Positions 1 to 9,193 of a stretch of 47,315 nucleotides of DNA are shown here, one piece after another (positions within the stretch are counted from its first letter, which is position 1; every line of letters starts with the position of its first letter). The position numbers and the translations under genes were made by a program. This DNA comes from an uncultured Peptoniphilaceae bacterium (GTDB lineage Bacteria; Bacillota; Clostridia; Tissierellales; Peptoniphilaceae). Below the pieces are notes generated by a model. The model saw only the letters and a program-made list of their open reading frames with translations, searched no databases and was not told where the DNA came from. The stretch covers positions 1 through 47,315 of the forward strand of contig CAMIZH010000002.1 of the NCBI GenBank assembly GCA_946403255.1, in the 5' to 3' direction.

Positions 1-1
1 C

Positions 2-136
2 TTACAATTAGATTCTGAAAAAAAAGCTAACAAAGAAGAAGTAAAAGAAGAAACTAAGGAAGAAGTTAAAGAAGAAGTTAAAGAAGAAGTAAAAGCTGAA
101 GAAACTGCAGCTGAAAATACAAAAGAAGCAAAATAA
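2..136 (+). CDS. C-terminal end of a truncated CDS with K/E-rich low-complexity tail (possibly a peptidyl-prolyl isomerase/foldase)
   Basis: Open frame from the window edge: ...LDSEKKANKEEVKEETKEEVKEEVKEEVKAEETAAENTKEAK*. Product guess only from usual gene order upstream of mazG. Confidence 0.5.
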   Translation, partial: LQLDSEKKANKEEVKEETKEEVKEEVKEEVKAEETAAENTKEAK

Positions 137-152
137 AAAAATAAAAATAAAA

Positions 153-177
153 ACTAGAGATATATCTCTAGTTTTTT
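153..177 (+). terminator. intrinsic terminator
   Basis: Perfect palindrome ACTAGAGATATATCTCTAGT followed by T run. Confidence 0.8.
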
Positions 178-224
178 CTTTACAAAAATATAATTGATAA
201 GTAAAATAGGTTGGAGGTGATTTT

Positions 225-1136
225 GTGATTAATATTGTAGGGCTTGGAGCAACAGATAAATACGGACTTACATTGGAAGCTGTTGAAACTATAAAAAATG
301 GCCATAAAAACTATATAAGAACAGAAAAACATGCATCAGTTGAATATTTTATAGAAAATAATATTAAATTTAGTACATTTGATTATTTATATGATGATTT
401 AAATACTTTTGATGAAGTTTATAGTAGTATTGTGGAAGAATTATTAAAGCTTGAAAAAGAAGAAGGTATAATAAATTATTATGTTCCAGGAAATCCATTA
501 ATAGCAGAAAGTACTGTTGTTAAATTAATAAATTCAAAAATTAAATATAATATTGTTATGGGAATGAGTTTTATAGAGCCTGTACTTAGAGCGGTAAAAA
601 GAGATCCATCAGAAGGATTTATATTACTTGATGGAGATAAATTTAATAAATATGACATAGATGTTCATTCAGATGTTTTAGTCACTCAAATATATAATGA
701 TAGAACGGCATCTAGTTTAAAATTAGATATATCAGAAATTTATGGTGATGAATATATGATATATTTAATAACAAATGCAGGTCTTGTTGATGAAGATGTA
801 TATTATATTCCAATTTATGAATTAGATAGAATTAATAATATAAATCATCAAAGTGCTGTTTATATTCCTAAGACAGAAAAAATAAATAATTTAAGTGATT
901 TATTATTAGAAATAGATAAATCTTTAGATGAAAATATACTAGATATTGAAAATATTGAAAAATTTAATGATGATATTGAAAATAGTGATATTCTTTGCGA
1001 AGCATTGATTTATGCCATGATGTTGATAAAAATTTCGGATTATGAGGGAATCTTTACTTTTAATGAAATAATAGCCAAAACTTATAAAAAGATTGCAGAA
1101 AATAGCGATTTTATCAAAAATACTATGGAAAAATGA
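225..1136 (+). CDS. MazG/YabN-like protein: tetrapyrrole-methylase-like domain plus degenerate C-terminal MazG-like remnant
   Basis: N-term INIVGLGATDKYGLTLEAVETIK matches the TP-methylase domain of YabN/MazG; position directly upstream of hup-rqcP-divIC. Confidence 0.75.
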   Translation: MINIVGLGATDKYGLTLEAVETIKNGHKNYIRTEKHASVEYFIENNIKFSTFDYLYDDLNTFDEVYSSIVEELLKLEKEEGIINYYVPGNPLIAESTVVKLINSKIKYNIVMGMSFIEPVLRAVKRDPSEGFILLDGDKFNKYDIDVHSDVLVTQIYNDRTASSLKLDISEIYGDEYMIYLITNAGLVDEDVYYIPIYELDRINNINHQSAVYIPKTEKINNLSDLLLEIDKSLDENILDIENIEKFNDDIENSDILCEALIYAMMLIKISDYEGIFTFNEIIAKTYKKIAENSDFIKNTMEK

Positions 1137-1401
1137 AAAGAGTTAGGGTATAATTGTGATAGTCTTCAAAAGAAAAACCGTTAATGGATGTTTTGAAAAG
1201 ATTAAGAAGATTGTTTTTAATAATATTGAAGAATGTATTATTAAGATTATTTTTGTATGGGAAGATGTTAACGGTACTTTATAAAAATTGTAGTGGGTGT
1301 TAAACCTATAAAAGTTCAATTGAAATTTTAAAAGGACTAAGTTTAAAACTTAGTTCATTAAATTTATTTAAAAAACAGATTTAAATAGATTTAAAAATTT
1401 C

Positions 1402-1431
1402 GTTATGAGTACATTAGCCTCATAACATTTT
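1402..1431 (+). terminator. candidate intrinsic terminator/attenuator upstream of hup
   Basis: GTTATGAG-N9-CTCATAAC followed by ATTTTT. Confidence 0.5.
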
Positions 1432-1518
1432 TACATTATAGCGGTTTGACTAAATCAGGATAAAGTATTGATGAGGCGAAATAAAAAAAGAGATTAAGTT
1501 ATTATAGGAGGATTTTAA

Positions 1519-1797
1519 ATGAACAAATCAGAATTAGTAGCAAGTATAGCAGAAAAAAGTAATCTTACTAAAAAAGATGCTGAAATGGCTCTTAACGGAT
1601 TCTTAGGATCAGTAGAAGAAGCTCTTGTAAATGGAGAAAAAGTACAACTTGTAGGTTTTGGGACTTTCGAAGTTAGAGAAAGAAAAGCAAGAGAAGGAAG
1701 AAACCCAAGAAATCCAGAAGAAGTAATTAAAATTCCAGCTTCAAAAGCTCCAGTATTTAGATCAGGAAAAGCTCTTAAAGAAGCAGTTAATAAGTAA
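1519..1797 (+). CDS. hup: HU family DNA-binding protein
   Basis: MNKSELVASIAEKSNLTKKDAE...GFGTFEVRERKAREGRNPRNPEEVIKIPASKAPVFRSGKALKEAVN: classic HU. Confidence 0.97.
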   Translation: MNKSELVASIAEKSNLTKKDAEMALNGFLGSVEEALVNGEKVQLVGFGTFEVRERKAREGRNPRNPEEVIKIPASKAPVFRSGKALKEAVNK

Positions 1798-1802
1798 TAT
1801 TT

Positions 1803-1826
1803 GGGAGCTAAATGCTCCCTTTTTTT
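1803..1826 (+). terminator. intrinsic terminator/attenuator between hup and rqcP
   Basis: GGGAGC-TAAAT-GCTCCC-TTTTTTT. Confidence 0.9.
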
Positions 1827-1842
1827 ATTTGGAGAAAAAAAT

Positions 1843-2085
1843 ATGAGAATAGATAAATTTTTAAAACTTTCTAGAGTGATTAAAAGAAGAAGTGTAGCAA
1901 AAGAAGCTTGTGATTCAGGTAGAGTAAAAATTAATGATAAAATAGCAAAAGCAAAAGATGAAGTACAAGTTTCTGATATAATAGAAATAACTTTTGGTAA
2001 TAGAATTGAAAAAATAAAAGTACTAGAAGTTAAGGAAATAGTAGGAAAAGATGATGCAACTTATCTATATGAGATAGTTCAATAA
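1843..2085 (+). CDS. rqcP: RNA-binding S4 domain protein, RqcP/YabO-like (80 aa)
   Basis: MRIDKFLKLSRVIKRRSVAKEACDSGRVKINDKIAK: S4 domain. Start placed at the ATG after GGAG (1831) rather than TTG 1801, which lies in the terminator. Confidence 0.88.
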   Translation: MRIDKFLKLSRVIKRRSVAKEACDSGRVKINDKIAKAKDEVQVSDIIEITFGNRIEKIKVLEVKEIVGKDDATYLYEIVQ

Positions 2086-2137
2086 TTATCTTGCAAAAAA
2101 TAATTTTAAATGTAATAATTAAATTGGAGGTTGTAAA

Positions 2138-2455
2138 ATGAAGAAAAAAAGAACCTTTCAACCGATTTTAGTGTTTATAGCAATAGGATTTTTGTTATAT
2201 GGAAGTTATGCTTTATGCACTTCTGTGTCACAAAAAAAATATAAACGAGCAGAAATTTCTGAAAATGATAAGGAAATTAATTTACTAAAAAAAGATGTAG
2301 AAAGATTAGAAGAGGAAATCAGCGAATCAGATACTACGCAATATATTGAAAAAGTTGCAAGAGAAGATTTTGGTATGGTAAAACCTCGTGAAATTATCTA
2401 TGTAGATAAAGATAAGCGTTCTAATAATTCGAATCTCCAAGAGATAAGTGAATAG
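2138..2455 (+). CDS. divIC: septum formation initiator family protein (DivIC/FtsB-like)
   Basis: Short N-terminal TM, coiled coil, ...YIEKVAREDFGMVKPREIIYVDK; conserved location. Confidence 0.85.
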   Translation: MKKKRTFQPILVFIAIGFLLYGSYALCTSVSQKKYKRAEISENDKEINLLKKDVERLEEEISESDTTQYIEKVAREDFGMVKPREIIYVDKDKRSNNSNLQEISE

Positions 2456-2480
2456 TATATAACAGGAGGATTTTATTTTT

Positions 2481-2885
2481 ATGGCATTAGCTGTAGGTCA
2501 AGTAGTGGATGGAGTAGTTAGTAATCTAACTAAATTTGGAGCATTTGTCAATTTACCAGAGGACAAAAGTGGGTTAGTACATATATCAGAGTTATCTGAT
2601 AGTTATGTAGAAAATGTAAGTGATTTTCTTAAAAAAGGTCAACAGGTAAAGGTAAAAATTCTGTCCCTTGATGATAGAGGAAAAATAGCTTTGTCAATGA
2701 AACAAGCCCAAAAGAAAAGTAGTAAACCAGCAGAGGTAGACTTTTCAAGAAAAAACAATGACGAAGATACATCTTTTGAAAATAGATTATCAAGATTTTT
2801 AAAAGATTCAAATGAAAAAATGGAAGCAGCAAGATCTAGACAAAATTCTAAAATGGGAACTTCTAGATCAAAAAATAGATCTTAG
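2481..2885 (+). CDS. S1 RNA-binding domain protein (YabR-like)
   Basis: GQVVDGVVSNLTKFGAFVNLPEDKSGLVHISELSDSYVENVSDFLKKGQQVKVKILSLDDRGKIALSMKQ: S1 domain. Confidence 0.93.
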   Translation: MALAVGQVVDGVVSNLTKFGAFVNLPEDKSGLVHISELSDSYVENVSDFLKKGQQVKVKILSLDDRGKIALSMKQAQKKSSKPAEVDFSRKNNDEDTSFENRLSRFLKDSNEKMEAARSRQNSKMGTSRSKNRS

Positions 2886-2894
2886 AGAGTAATC

Positions 2895-2924
2895 GGTCAT
2901 CAATTGGATGACCTTTATTTTTTT
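2895..2924 (+). terminator. intrinsic terminator
   Basis: GGTCATC-AATTG-GATGACC then T-rich tract. Confidence 0.85.
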
Positions 2925-2935
2925 AGAGGATTAAT

Positions 2936-4276
2936 ATGACTTATAAAAAATTTAAAGAAAATATTTCAAAGTTTAATATGTTAAATAGCAATGATAAAAT
3001 TATTGCTGCCGTATCTGGTGGGGCTGATTCTATTTTTATGCTCTACAATCTTAAAAGTTTACAAGATGAGTATAATCTTAAAATTATAGTGGCTCATGTA
3101 AATCATGGAATACGAGAAACGGCAACAAGAGATGAGAAATTTGTAGAAGAATTATCAAAAAAATTAAGTTTAGAATATAAAGTGTTGCATATAAATATGG
3201 ATGAGTATGCAAGAGAAAATAAAATTTCTAGTGAAGAAGCTGGTAGATTTTTAAGATATAAATTTTTTAGAGATTTATCTGGTAAAGATGGAAAAATATT
3301 TCTTGCTCACAATGAAGATGATCAAGCAGAAACTGTATTATTTAGAATAATAAGAGGAACTGGAATTGATGGACTTTGTGCAATGGATTATATTGATAAA
3401 GATCTTTATAGACCAATGTTAAGTATAAAAAGAAGTGAGATTGAGGAGTATATATCTTCTAGAAAAATTGAATTTGTTCAAGATGAAACTAATTTTCAAG
3501 ATGTATATTCTAGAAATAAACTTAGATTAAATGTAATTCCATATATAGAAAATAATTTTAATGAAAATTTTAAAGAGTCATTAGTAAGGCTTTCTGAAAT
3601 CTCTAAGAAAAATAATTCCTATATAAAAAACAAGGTTTTTGAAATTTTAGAAAAAAATTATATTGATAATAAATTAAATATTAAAGAAATAAAAGACTTA
3701 GATGAATATATAATTAGTGAGGTTGTAAGAGAGTTTTTAAAAAGAGAGTTAAATACGCTTGAAGGAATTTCACTTAAAAATATAAATGACATAATAAATT
3801 TAATAAAGAAATCAGAAAATTCAAATATTACTTTACCAGGTGGATTTAATTTGGTTTTAGTTTATAATTATTTATATATAAATAAAGAATTAAATTTAAA
3901 GGTAGATAATGAAGAGATATTAGATTATGGAGAAAATGATACTAGTTTTGGTTGTATAAAAATTCAAGATGGTATGATTTCTAAATCTAATAGATTTTTG
4001 ATTTCTATAGATAAAGATAAAATAAAAGGAAATTTAAAAGTTAGAACAAGACTAGATGGCGATAAGTTTATGCCTATAGGTATGGATAAATATAAAAAAT
4101 TGAAAAACTTTTTTATAGATAATAAAGTAGATAGATATAAAAGAGATTTTGTTCCAATAATTACAGATGATGAAGAAATTATATGGGTTGTAGGATATAG
4201 ATTAAGTAATAAATATATTATAGATGAAAATACAAAAAATATAATGCATATTAGCTTGGAGGGAAAAGATGAATAA
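2936..4276 (+). CDS. tilS: tRNA(Ile)-lysidine synthase
   Basis: PP-loop AVSGGADSIFML, HVNHGIRE, HNEDDQAETVLFRIIRGTG. Confidence 0.95.
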   Translation: MTYKKFKENISKFNMLNSNDKIIAAVSGGADSIFMLYNLKSLQDEYNLKIIVAHVNHGIRETATRDEKFVEELSKKLSLEYKVLHINMDEYARENKISSEEAGRFLRYKFFRDLSGKDGKIFLAHNEDDQAETVLFRIIRGTGIDGLCAMDYIDKDLYRPMLSIKRSEIEEYISSRKIEFVQDETNFQDVYSRNKLRLNVIPYIENNFNENFKESLVRLSEISKKNNSYIKNKVFEILEKNYIDNKLNIKEIKDLDEYIISEVVREFLKRELNTLEGISLKNINDIINLIKKSENSNITLPGGFNLVLVYNYLYINKELNLKVDNEEILDYGENDTSFGCIKIQDGMISKSNRFLISIDKDKIKGNLKVRTRLDGDKFMPIGMDKYKKLKNFFIDNKVDRYKRDFVPIITDDEEIIWVVGYRLSNKYIIDENTKNIMHISLEGKDE

Positions 4277-4799
4277 GGAAGTAGAATCAATACTTTTTTC
4301 AGAAGAAGAAATTGAAAGCAAATGTTTAGAACTAGGTCAAAAGATTTCAAAAGACTATGATGAAGAAATTTTAGTTGTAGGTATATTAAAAGGTGCTGTT
4401 CCTTTTATGGCAGAACTTGTGAAAAGAATAGAGCTACCAATTAAAATGGATTTTATGGATGTATCTAGTTATGAAGGATCAGTTTCAACTGGAAAAGTTA
4501 AAATTTTAAAAGATGTTGAAAATGATGTTAGAGGAAAAGATGTTTTAATAGTTGAAGATATAATTGATACTGGAAATACTCTTTCATACTTAACAGAACT
4601 TTTTAAACTAAGAGGTGCTAAATCTGTATGTATATGCTCTTTACTAACTAAACCAAGCAGAAGAGAAAAAGATGTAAATGTAAAATATATTGGATTTGAA
4701 ATTGAAGATTATTTCGTAGTAGGTTATGGAATGGACTACAATGAAAGATTTAGAAACTTACCTTATATAGGTGTTTTAGCTGAAGAAGTATATAAGTAA
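4269..4799 (+). CDS. hpt: hypoxanthine phosphoribosyltransferase
   Basis: VGILKGAVPFMAELVKRI, VLIVEDIIDTGNTL PRPP motif; overlaps tilS. Confidence 0.96.
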   Translation: MNKEVESILFSEEEIESKCLELGQKISKDYDEEILVVGILKGAVPFMAELVKRIELPIKMDFMDVSSYEGSVSTGKVKILKDVENDVRGKDVLIVEDIIDTGNTLSYLTELFKLRGAKSVCICSLLTKPSRREKDVNVKYIGFEIEDYFVVGYGMDYNERFRNLPYIGVLAEEVYK

Positions 4800-4805
4800 A
4801 TTAAG

Positions 4806-4834
4806 AAATGTGGTAATATTACCACATTTTTTAT
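4806..4834 (+). terminator. intrinsic terminator
   Basis: ATGTGGTAATATTACCACAT followed by TTTT. Confidence 0.85.
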
Positions 4835-4911
4835 TTAAATAGAAACAAACAAATCTTTTTATAATTAATTTTGATTATGGTATAATTAATTTACGATAAG
4901 GAGTGATTTTA

Positions 4912-6828
4912 TTGAAGAAAAAAATGGGTGGTGCAGGCCTTTATCTTGTATTGATACTTCTTTTAGTAACAGCAATCAAGATATTTAATCCGCCGGCAAC
5001 TACAATACCGGAAAAGAATTTTACTCAACTTGTTTCTGAAATTCAATCGGATAATGTTAAGAGTATAAAATTTGATGGTGCAAATACTACATTTATTACA
5101 AAAGAAGATAAAAAATATTCAACAGTTCTACCAATTGAAGTAAGAGCTGATTTTTATTCAAATTATTTAAAAGAGAAAGTCGATGCTAAAGAACTTCAAG
5201 TTGTTGGTACACCAATAAAAGAAGCATCTATATATATGCAATGGCTACCAAATATTTTAATGTTAGGTGTATTTGGATTCTTTTGGTATTTTATGATAAA
5301 GAAATCTCAAGGTGGTGGCTCAAAAATGGGCAACTTTGGGAAAAGTAAAGCTAAGATGGTTGAGCAAGATGAGAAAAATATGGTAACATTTGATAATGTT
5401 GCTGGTCTTGTTGAAGAAAAAGAAGAACTTGGAGAAATTGTAGATTTCTTAAAAAGTCCTAAAAAATTTATAAATATGGGTGCAAGAATTCCAAAAGGAG
5501 TTTTATTAGTAGGACCTCCAGGAACAGGTAAAACTTATATTTCAAGAGCAGTAGCTGGCGAAGCAAAAGTTCCATTTTTTATAATGAGTGGTTCAGACTT
5601 TGTTGAAATGTTTGTTGGAGTTGGAGCAAGTAGAGTTAGAGATTTATTTGAAACTGCTAAGAAAAACGGACCATGTATTATTTTTATAGATGAAATTGAT
5701 GCTGTAGGAAGAAGACGTGGTGCTGGTGTTGGTGGTGGACATGATGAAAGAGAACAAACACTAAATCAATTACTAGTTGAAATGGATGGTTTTGGAGCAA
5801 ATGAAGGGGTAATAGTAATGGCTGCGACAAATAGGGCAGATATACTAGATCCTGCACTTTTAAGACCAGGTAGATTTGATAGAACTATATATATTGGAGT
5901 ACCTGATGTAAAAGGTAGAGAAGATATATTAAAAGTTCATTCGAAAAATAAAACATTAGCAAGTGATGTTGATTTAAATTATATAGCAAAGAGAACGCCT
6001 GGATTTACTCCAGCTGATCTTGAAAACTTAATGAATGAAGCAGCACTTTTAGCAGCAAGAAGAAATGAAACTAAGATATTTATGCAAGATATTGAAGAAG
6101 CTGAAATAAAAGTTCAAGCAGGACCTGCAAAGAAATCTAAAGTTGTTTCTGAAGAAGAAAGAAAACTTACAGCAGTTCATGAAGCAGGACATGCAGTTGT
6201 TTCAACATATTTAAAAAATGAAGATCCAGTTCATATGATTACAATAATTCCACGTGGTATGGCAGGAGGATTTACTGCATATACTCCAGATGAAGATAGA
6301 AGCTTTGTAACAAAGGGGAAAATGGAAGATAGTATAGTTTCACTACTTGGTGGACGAGTTGCAGAAGCTTTAGTACTAGATGATATATCAACAGGTGCTT
6401 CAAATGATATTGAAAGAGCAACAGCAATTGCTAAAGCAATGGTTACTAAATATGGAATGAGTGAGAAAATTGGAACTGTAACTTATGGTTCTGATGATGG
6501 TGAAATTTTTGTAGGAAGAAGCTTTGGAAAAGGTAAAGATTATTCTGAAAAAATTTCTTCAGAAATAGATGAAGAAGTTCGTAGAATAATAAATATATCT
6601 TATGAAAAATCAAAAAAATTACTTTCAGAAAATATGGATAAATTAATAGAAGTTTCTGATGCATTACTTGAAAAAGAAACTTTAAATAGAGATGATTTTG
6701 TAAGTATTATGGAAGGTAAAGAAATTTCTCATGATGAAAAATATGAACATTTAGAAAAAATAGAAGAGAAAGATTTATCTGAAGAAGCTAAGAAAATAGT
6801 TGAAGATAAAAATAAAAAAGAAAAATAA
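4912..6828 (+). CDS. ftsH: ATP-dependent zinc metalloprotease FtsH
   Basis: GPPGTGKT Walker [19 protein letters not shown] zinc motif. AAGGAG at 4898 favours TTG 4912 over the ORF-track GTG at 4903. Confidence 0.97.
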   Translation: MKKKMGGAGLYLVLILLLVTAIKIFNPPATTIPEKNFTQLVSEIQSDNVKSIKFDGANTTFITKEDKKYSTVLPIEVRADFYSNYLKEKVDAKELQVVGTPIKEASIYMQWLPNILMLGVFGFFWYFMIKKSQGGGSKMGNFGKSKAKMVEQDEKNMVTFDNVAGLVEEKEELGEIVDFLKSPKKFINMGARIPKGVLLVGPPGTGKTYISRAVAGEAKVPFFIMSGSDFVEMFVGVGASRVRDLFETAKKNGPCIIFIDEIDAVGRRRGAGVGGGHDEREQTLNQLLVEMDGFGANEGVIVMAATNRADILDPALLRPGRFDRTIYIGVPDVKGREDILKVHSKNKTLASDVDLNYIAKRTPGFTPADLENLMNEAALLAARRNETKIFMQDIEEAEIKVQAGPAKKSKVVSEEERKLTAVHEAGHAVVSTYLKNEDPVHMITIIPRGMAGGFTAYTPDEDRSFVTKGKMEDSIVSLLGGRVAEALVLDDISTGASNDIERATAIAKAMVTKYGMSEKIGTVTYGSDDGEIFVGRSFGKGKDYSEKISSEIDEEVRRIINISYEKSKKLLSENMDKLIEVSDALLEKETLNRDDFVSIMEGKEISHDEKYEHLEKIEEKDLSEEAKKIVEDKNKKEK

Positions 6829-6840
6829 AATAAATAAAAA

Positions 6841-6869
6841 AGTTCGGTATTTTATACCGAACTTTTTTA
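6841..6869. terminator. bidirectional intrinsic terminator
   Basis: AGTTCGGTAT-TTT-ATACCGAACT flanked by A and T runs between convergent genes. Confidence 0.9.
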
Positions 6870-6875
6870 TTTATT

Positions 6876-7520
6876 TTATTTTTTTCTTACTTCATCAAGA
6901 TAATTATAAAGAGTAAATTTTGAAATTCCAAATTTTTCACAAAGAGTTACATTTGCTTTTGAAATTTTCATAATTCCTTTTTGGTCTAAAAATGCTAAAG
7001 ATTTAATTTTTTCTTCTTTATTCATAAGTATCATTTTTTTACCAATTAGATTTTCAACTTCATCAATATAATGGATTAGCACATCATCAATATTATTTAT
7101 AGAAACTTCTTTAGTATTTTTTTCTTCTGGCGTTTTTAAAAATGAATTTAAAATACTAGAAATATTTAAAGTTTCTGTAACATCAAGATTTATACAAATA
7201 GATCCAATAACTTTATCTTCTTTATCAGAAATTAAAGTAGTAGAGGATTTAAATTTTTTATTATTATATCCATTGTAAAAAAACACATAATTATCTTCTA
7301 AAGTATTTATATCTTTTCCAAAGTGTAAAAACATTGCACCTCGTGGATGATCGCCAATAATCCTATTTGAAATTTCTGAATTTATAGAATAAACTATTTC
7401 TCCTTCAGGTCCTTTTCTAAAATCATTTACAACTATTTCGCAATTATCACCAATTAAATTTTGAATTCCTTTTAAAAATCCTATTAAAAAATCTATATTT
7501 ATATTATTTAGAAAATCCAT
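6876..7520 (-). CDS. YheO-like PAS/HTH transcriptional regulator (DauR-like)
   Basis: NCEIVVNDFRKGPEGEIVYSINSEISNRIIGD, DKVIGSICINLDVT, C-terminal HTH (GIMKISKANVTLCEKFGISKFTLYNYLDEVRK). Confidence 0.85.
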   Translation of the reverse strand: MDFLNNINIDFLIGFLKGIQNLIGDNCEIVVNDFRKGPEGEIVYSINSEISNRIIGDHPRGAMFLHFGKDINTLEDNYVFFYNGYNNKKFKSSTTLISDKEDKVIGSICINLDVTETLNISSILNSFLKTPEEKNTKEVSINNIDDVLIHYIDEVENLIGKKMILMNKEEKIKSLAFLDQKGIMKISKANVTLCEKFGISKFTLYNYLDEVRKK

Positions 7521-7658
7521 ATTAACACCTCAAAAGAAGTTTATCATAAATTATAACAAAAAGTAATTTATTTATAAATTTCAAACAATTTGATTGAATA
7601 TAAATAAAAGTATGATATTATTAAATTATCAAACAAATAGTTTTAAGGAGTTGGAAAT

Positions 7659-8633
7659 ATGACTTTAAGTTTTAATGATGTATTAGAAGCAAAAAAAATG
7701 ATAAGTAAAAATGTAATAAAAACTCCACTTTTAAGAGTTCCTGCACTTGATGAGGTTTTAAATTGTAAAGTATATTTAAAGCCAGAAAACTTACAAAATA
7801 CTGGGTCTTTTAAATTAAGAGGAGCATTAAATGCTTTGATGAATTTATCAGATGAAGAAAAAAACAGAGGTGTCGTTGCATCATCTAGTGGAAATCATGC
7901 ACAGGGTGTTGCTTATGCAGCTAAAATTTTAGGAATTAAAGCTAAGATAATAATGCCAGAAAATGCTAATCCTATAAAACTTCAAAGTGTAAAAGATTTT
8001 GGAGCAGAGGTTGTACTTGTAGATAAGGATCCTATGTCTAGAGAAAAAAAAGTTAGAGAAATTGTGGAAAATGAAGGCTTAATTGAAGTTCATCCATATA
8101 AAAATACTTTTGTTCAAGCAGGACAAGGAACTATGGTTTTAGAAATATTAGAAGATAATAAAAATATAAATAAAATTATTGCACCAATTGGTGGTGGTGG
8201 TCTTATAAGTGGTGTTTCAACGGCTGTTAAAAATTCAAATAGAGATATAGAAGTAATAGGTGTTGAGCCAGAAAATCTTAGAAGATATTATAAGGCTATA
8301 AATGAAAATAAAATTGAAAAGATATCTGGAGAAACTATTGCAGATGGAACAAGAAATAATATAGCTGATGAGAATATTTTAGAAATTATAAGAAAAAATG
8401 TAGACAATTTAACTTTTGCAAGTGATAGTGATATAAAAACTGCAATAAATTTACTGCTAAAAGTTGGAAAGATTGTAATTGAACCATCTTCTGCTTTAGT
8501 TTTTGGAGCAGTTTTAAATAAAGAAATAAAGTTAGATAGTAAGGATAATGTTTGTTTTGTTATTTCAGGTGGAAATAATGATATAAAACTTTTAAATGAA
8601 ATTATAAGTGAGGGATTAAATGAAAAATTATAA
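7659..8633 (+). CDS. threonine/serine ammonia-lyase-like PLP enzyme (fold type II)
   Basis: ENLQNTGSFKLRGALNAL (PLP Lys), ASSSGNHAQGVAYAAKILG, GGGGLISGV. Confidence 0.9.
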   Translation: MTLSFNDVLEAKKMISKNVIKTPLLRVPALDEVLNCKVYLKPENLQNTGSFKLRGALNALMNLSDEEKNRGVVASSSGNHAQGVAYAAKILGIKAKIIMPENANPIKLQSVKDFGAEVVLVDKDPMSREKKVREIVENEGLIEVHPYKNTFVQAGQGTMVLEILEDNKNINKIIAPIGGGGLISGVSTAVKNSNRDIEVIGVEPENLRRYYKAINENKIEKISGETIADGTRNNIADENILEIIRKNVDNLTFASDSDIKTAINLLLKVGKIVIEPSSALVFGAVLNKEIKLDSKDNVCFVISGGNNDIKLLNEIISEGLNEKL

Positions 8634-8997
8634 AATAAATAGTGCGAAAGATCCAGCTGGTCATTACACTCCAATTGTTGAACATAATGGAGTTTTATAT
8701 TTATCAGGAATTGTTCCAACAGATCCTTTTACAGGAGAAAAATATGGTGATACTTTAGAAGTACAACTTAGAGGAGTTTTAAGAAATCTAAAATTACTTC
8801 TTGAAAGTGCTGATACAACTTTTGATGATTTAATAAAGGTATGTATATATATTTCTGAAGGAGAAGACTGGGGACTTGTAAATGAGGTTTATAAAGAAAT
8901 CTTAGGAGATGCAAAACCAGCAAGACTTGTTATACCTGTTGGTAAATTCCATAAGGGATATTTAGTTGAAATAGATGGAATTGCTCAAAATAAATAA
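8620..8997 (+). CDS. ridA: RidA family (YjgF/YER057c/UK114) protein
   Basis: YLSGIVPTDPFTGEKYGDTLEVQLRGVLRNLKLLLESA...PARLVIPVGKFHKGYLVEIDGIAQ; overlaps the upstream gene by 14 nt. Confidence 0.93.
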   Translation: MKNYKINSAKDPAGHYTPIVEHNGVLYLSGIVPTDPFTGEKYGDTLEVQLRGVLRNLKLLLESADTTFDDLIKVCIYISEGEDWGLVNEVYKEILGDAKPARLVIPVGKFHKGYLVEIDGIAQNK

Positions 8998-9012
8998 TGT
9001 ATTAGTGAGTAG

Positions 9013-9047
9013 ATGCGTTCAGCATTAAAAAGCTGGACGTATTTTTA
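9013..9047 (+). terminator. intrinsic terminator
   Basis: ATGCGTTCAGC-loop-GCTGGACGTAT (two G-U pairs) followed by TTTT. Confidence 0.75.
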
Positions 9048-9193
9048 TATATTATAAAATTTTATTCTTTTAAATGTAATAGTAATTTTAAAATAGAATG
9101 GGTGCATAAAAAAATACCTTTAAAGTTTTCTAAATTAAGTTTATTGTACTTTTATTTAGAGTTTAATTTAAAGGTATTTTAATTTAATAGTTT

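Noticed and set aside
37-100. GAAGAAGTTAAA repeats at the left edge, considered as a tandem repeat/CRISPR-like element
   Set aside because: They encode an in-frame K/E-rich tail (EEVKEEVKEEVK) with no spacers, so simple coding low complexity.
1326-1360. GGACTAAGTTTAAAACTTAGTTC palindrome considered as a terminator
   Set aside because: The stem is almost all A/T, there is no clean T run and its gene context is unclear. Kept only as part of the structured hup upstream region.
3964-4350. Antisense ORF of 128 aa (minus) opposite tilS/hpt
   Set aside because: Hydrophobic F/L/S-rich shadow translation of an AT-rich coding strand, with no RBS or recognisable family. The same applies to 2629-2832, 6446-6664, 8288-8719, 17842-18033, 28831-29046, 29110-29358, 37242-37478, 44624-44941, 45836-46150 and 46541-46885.
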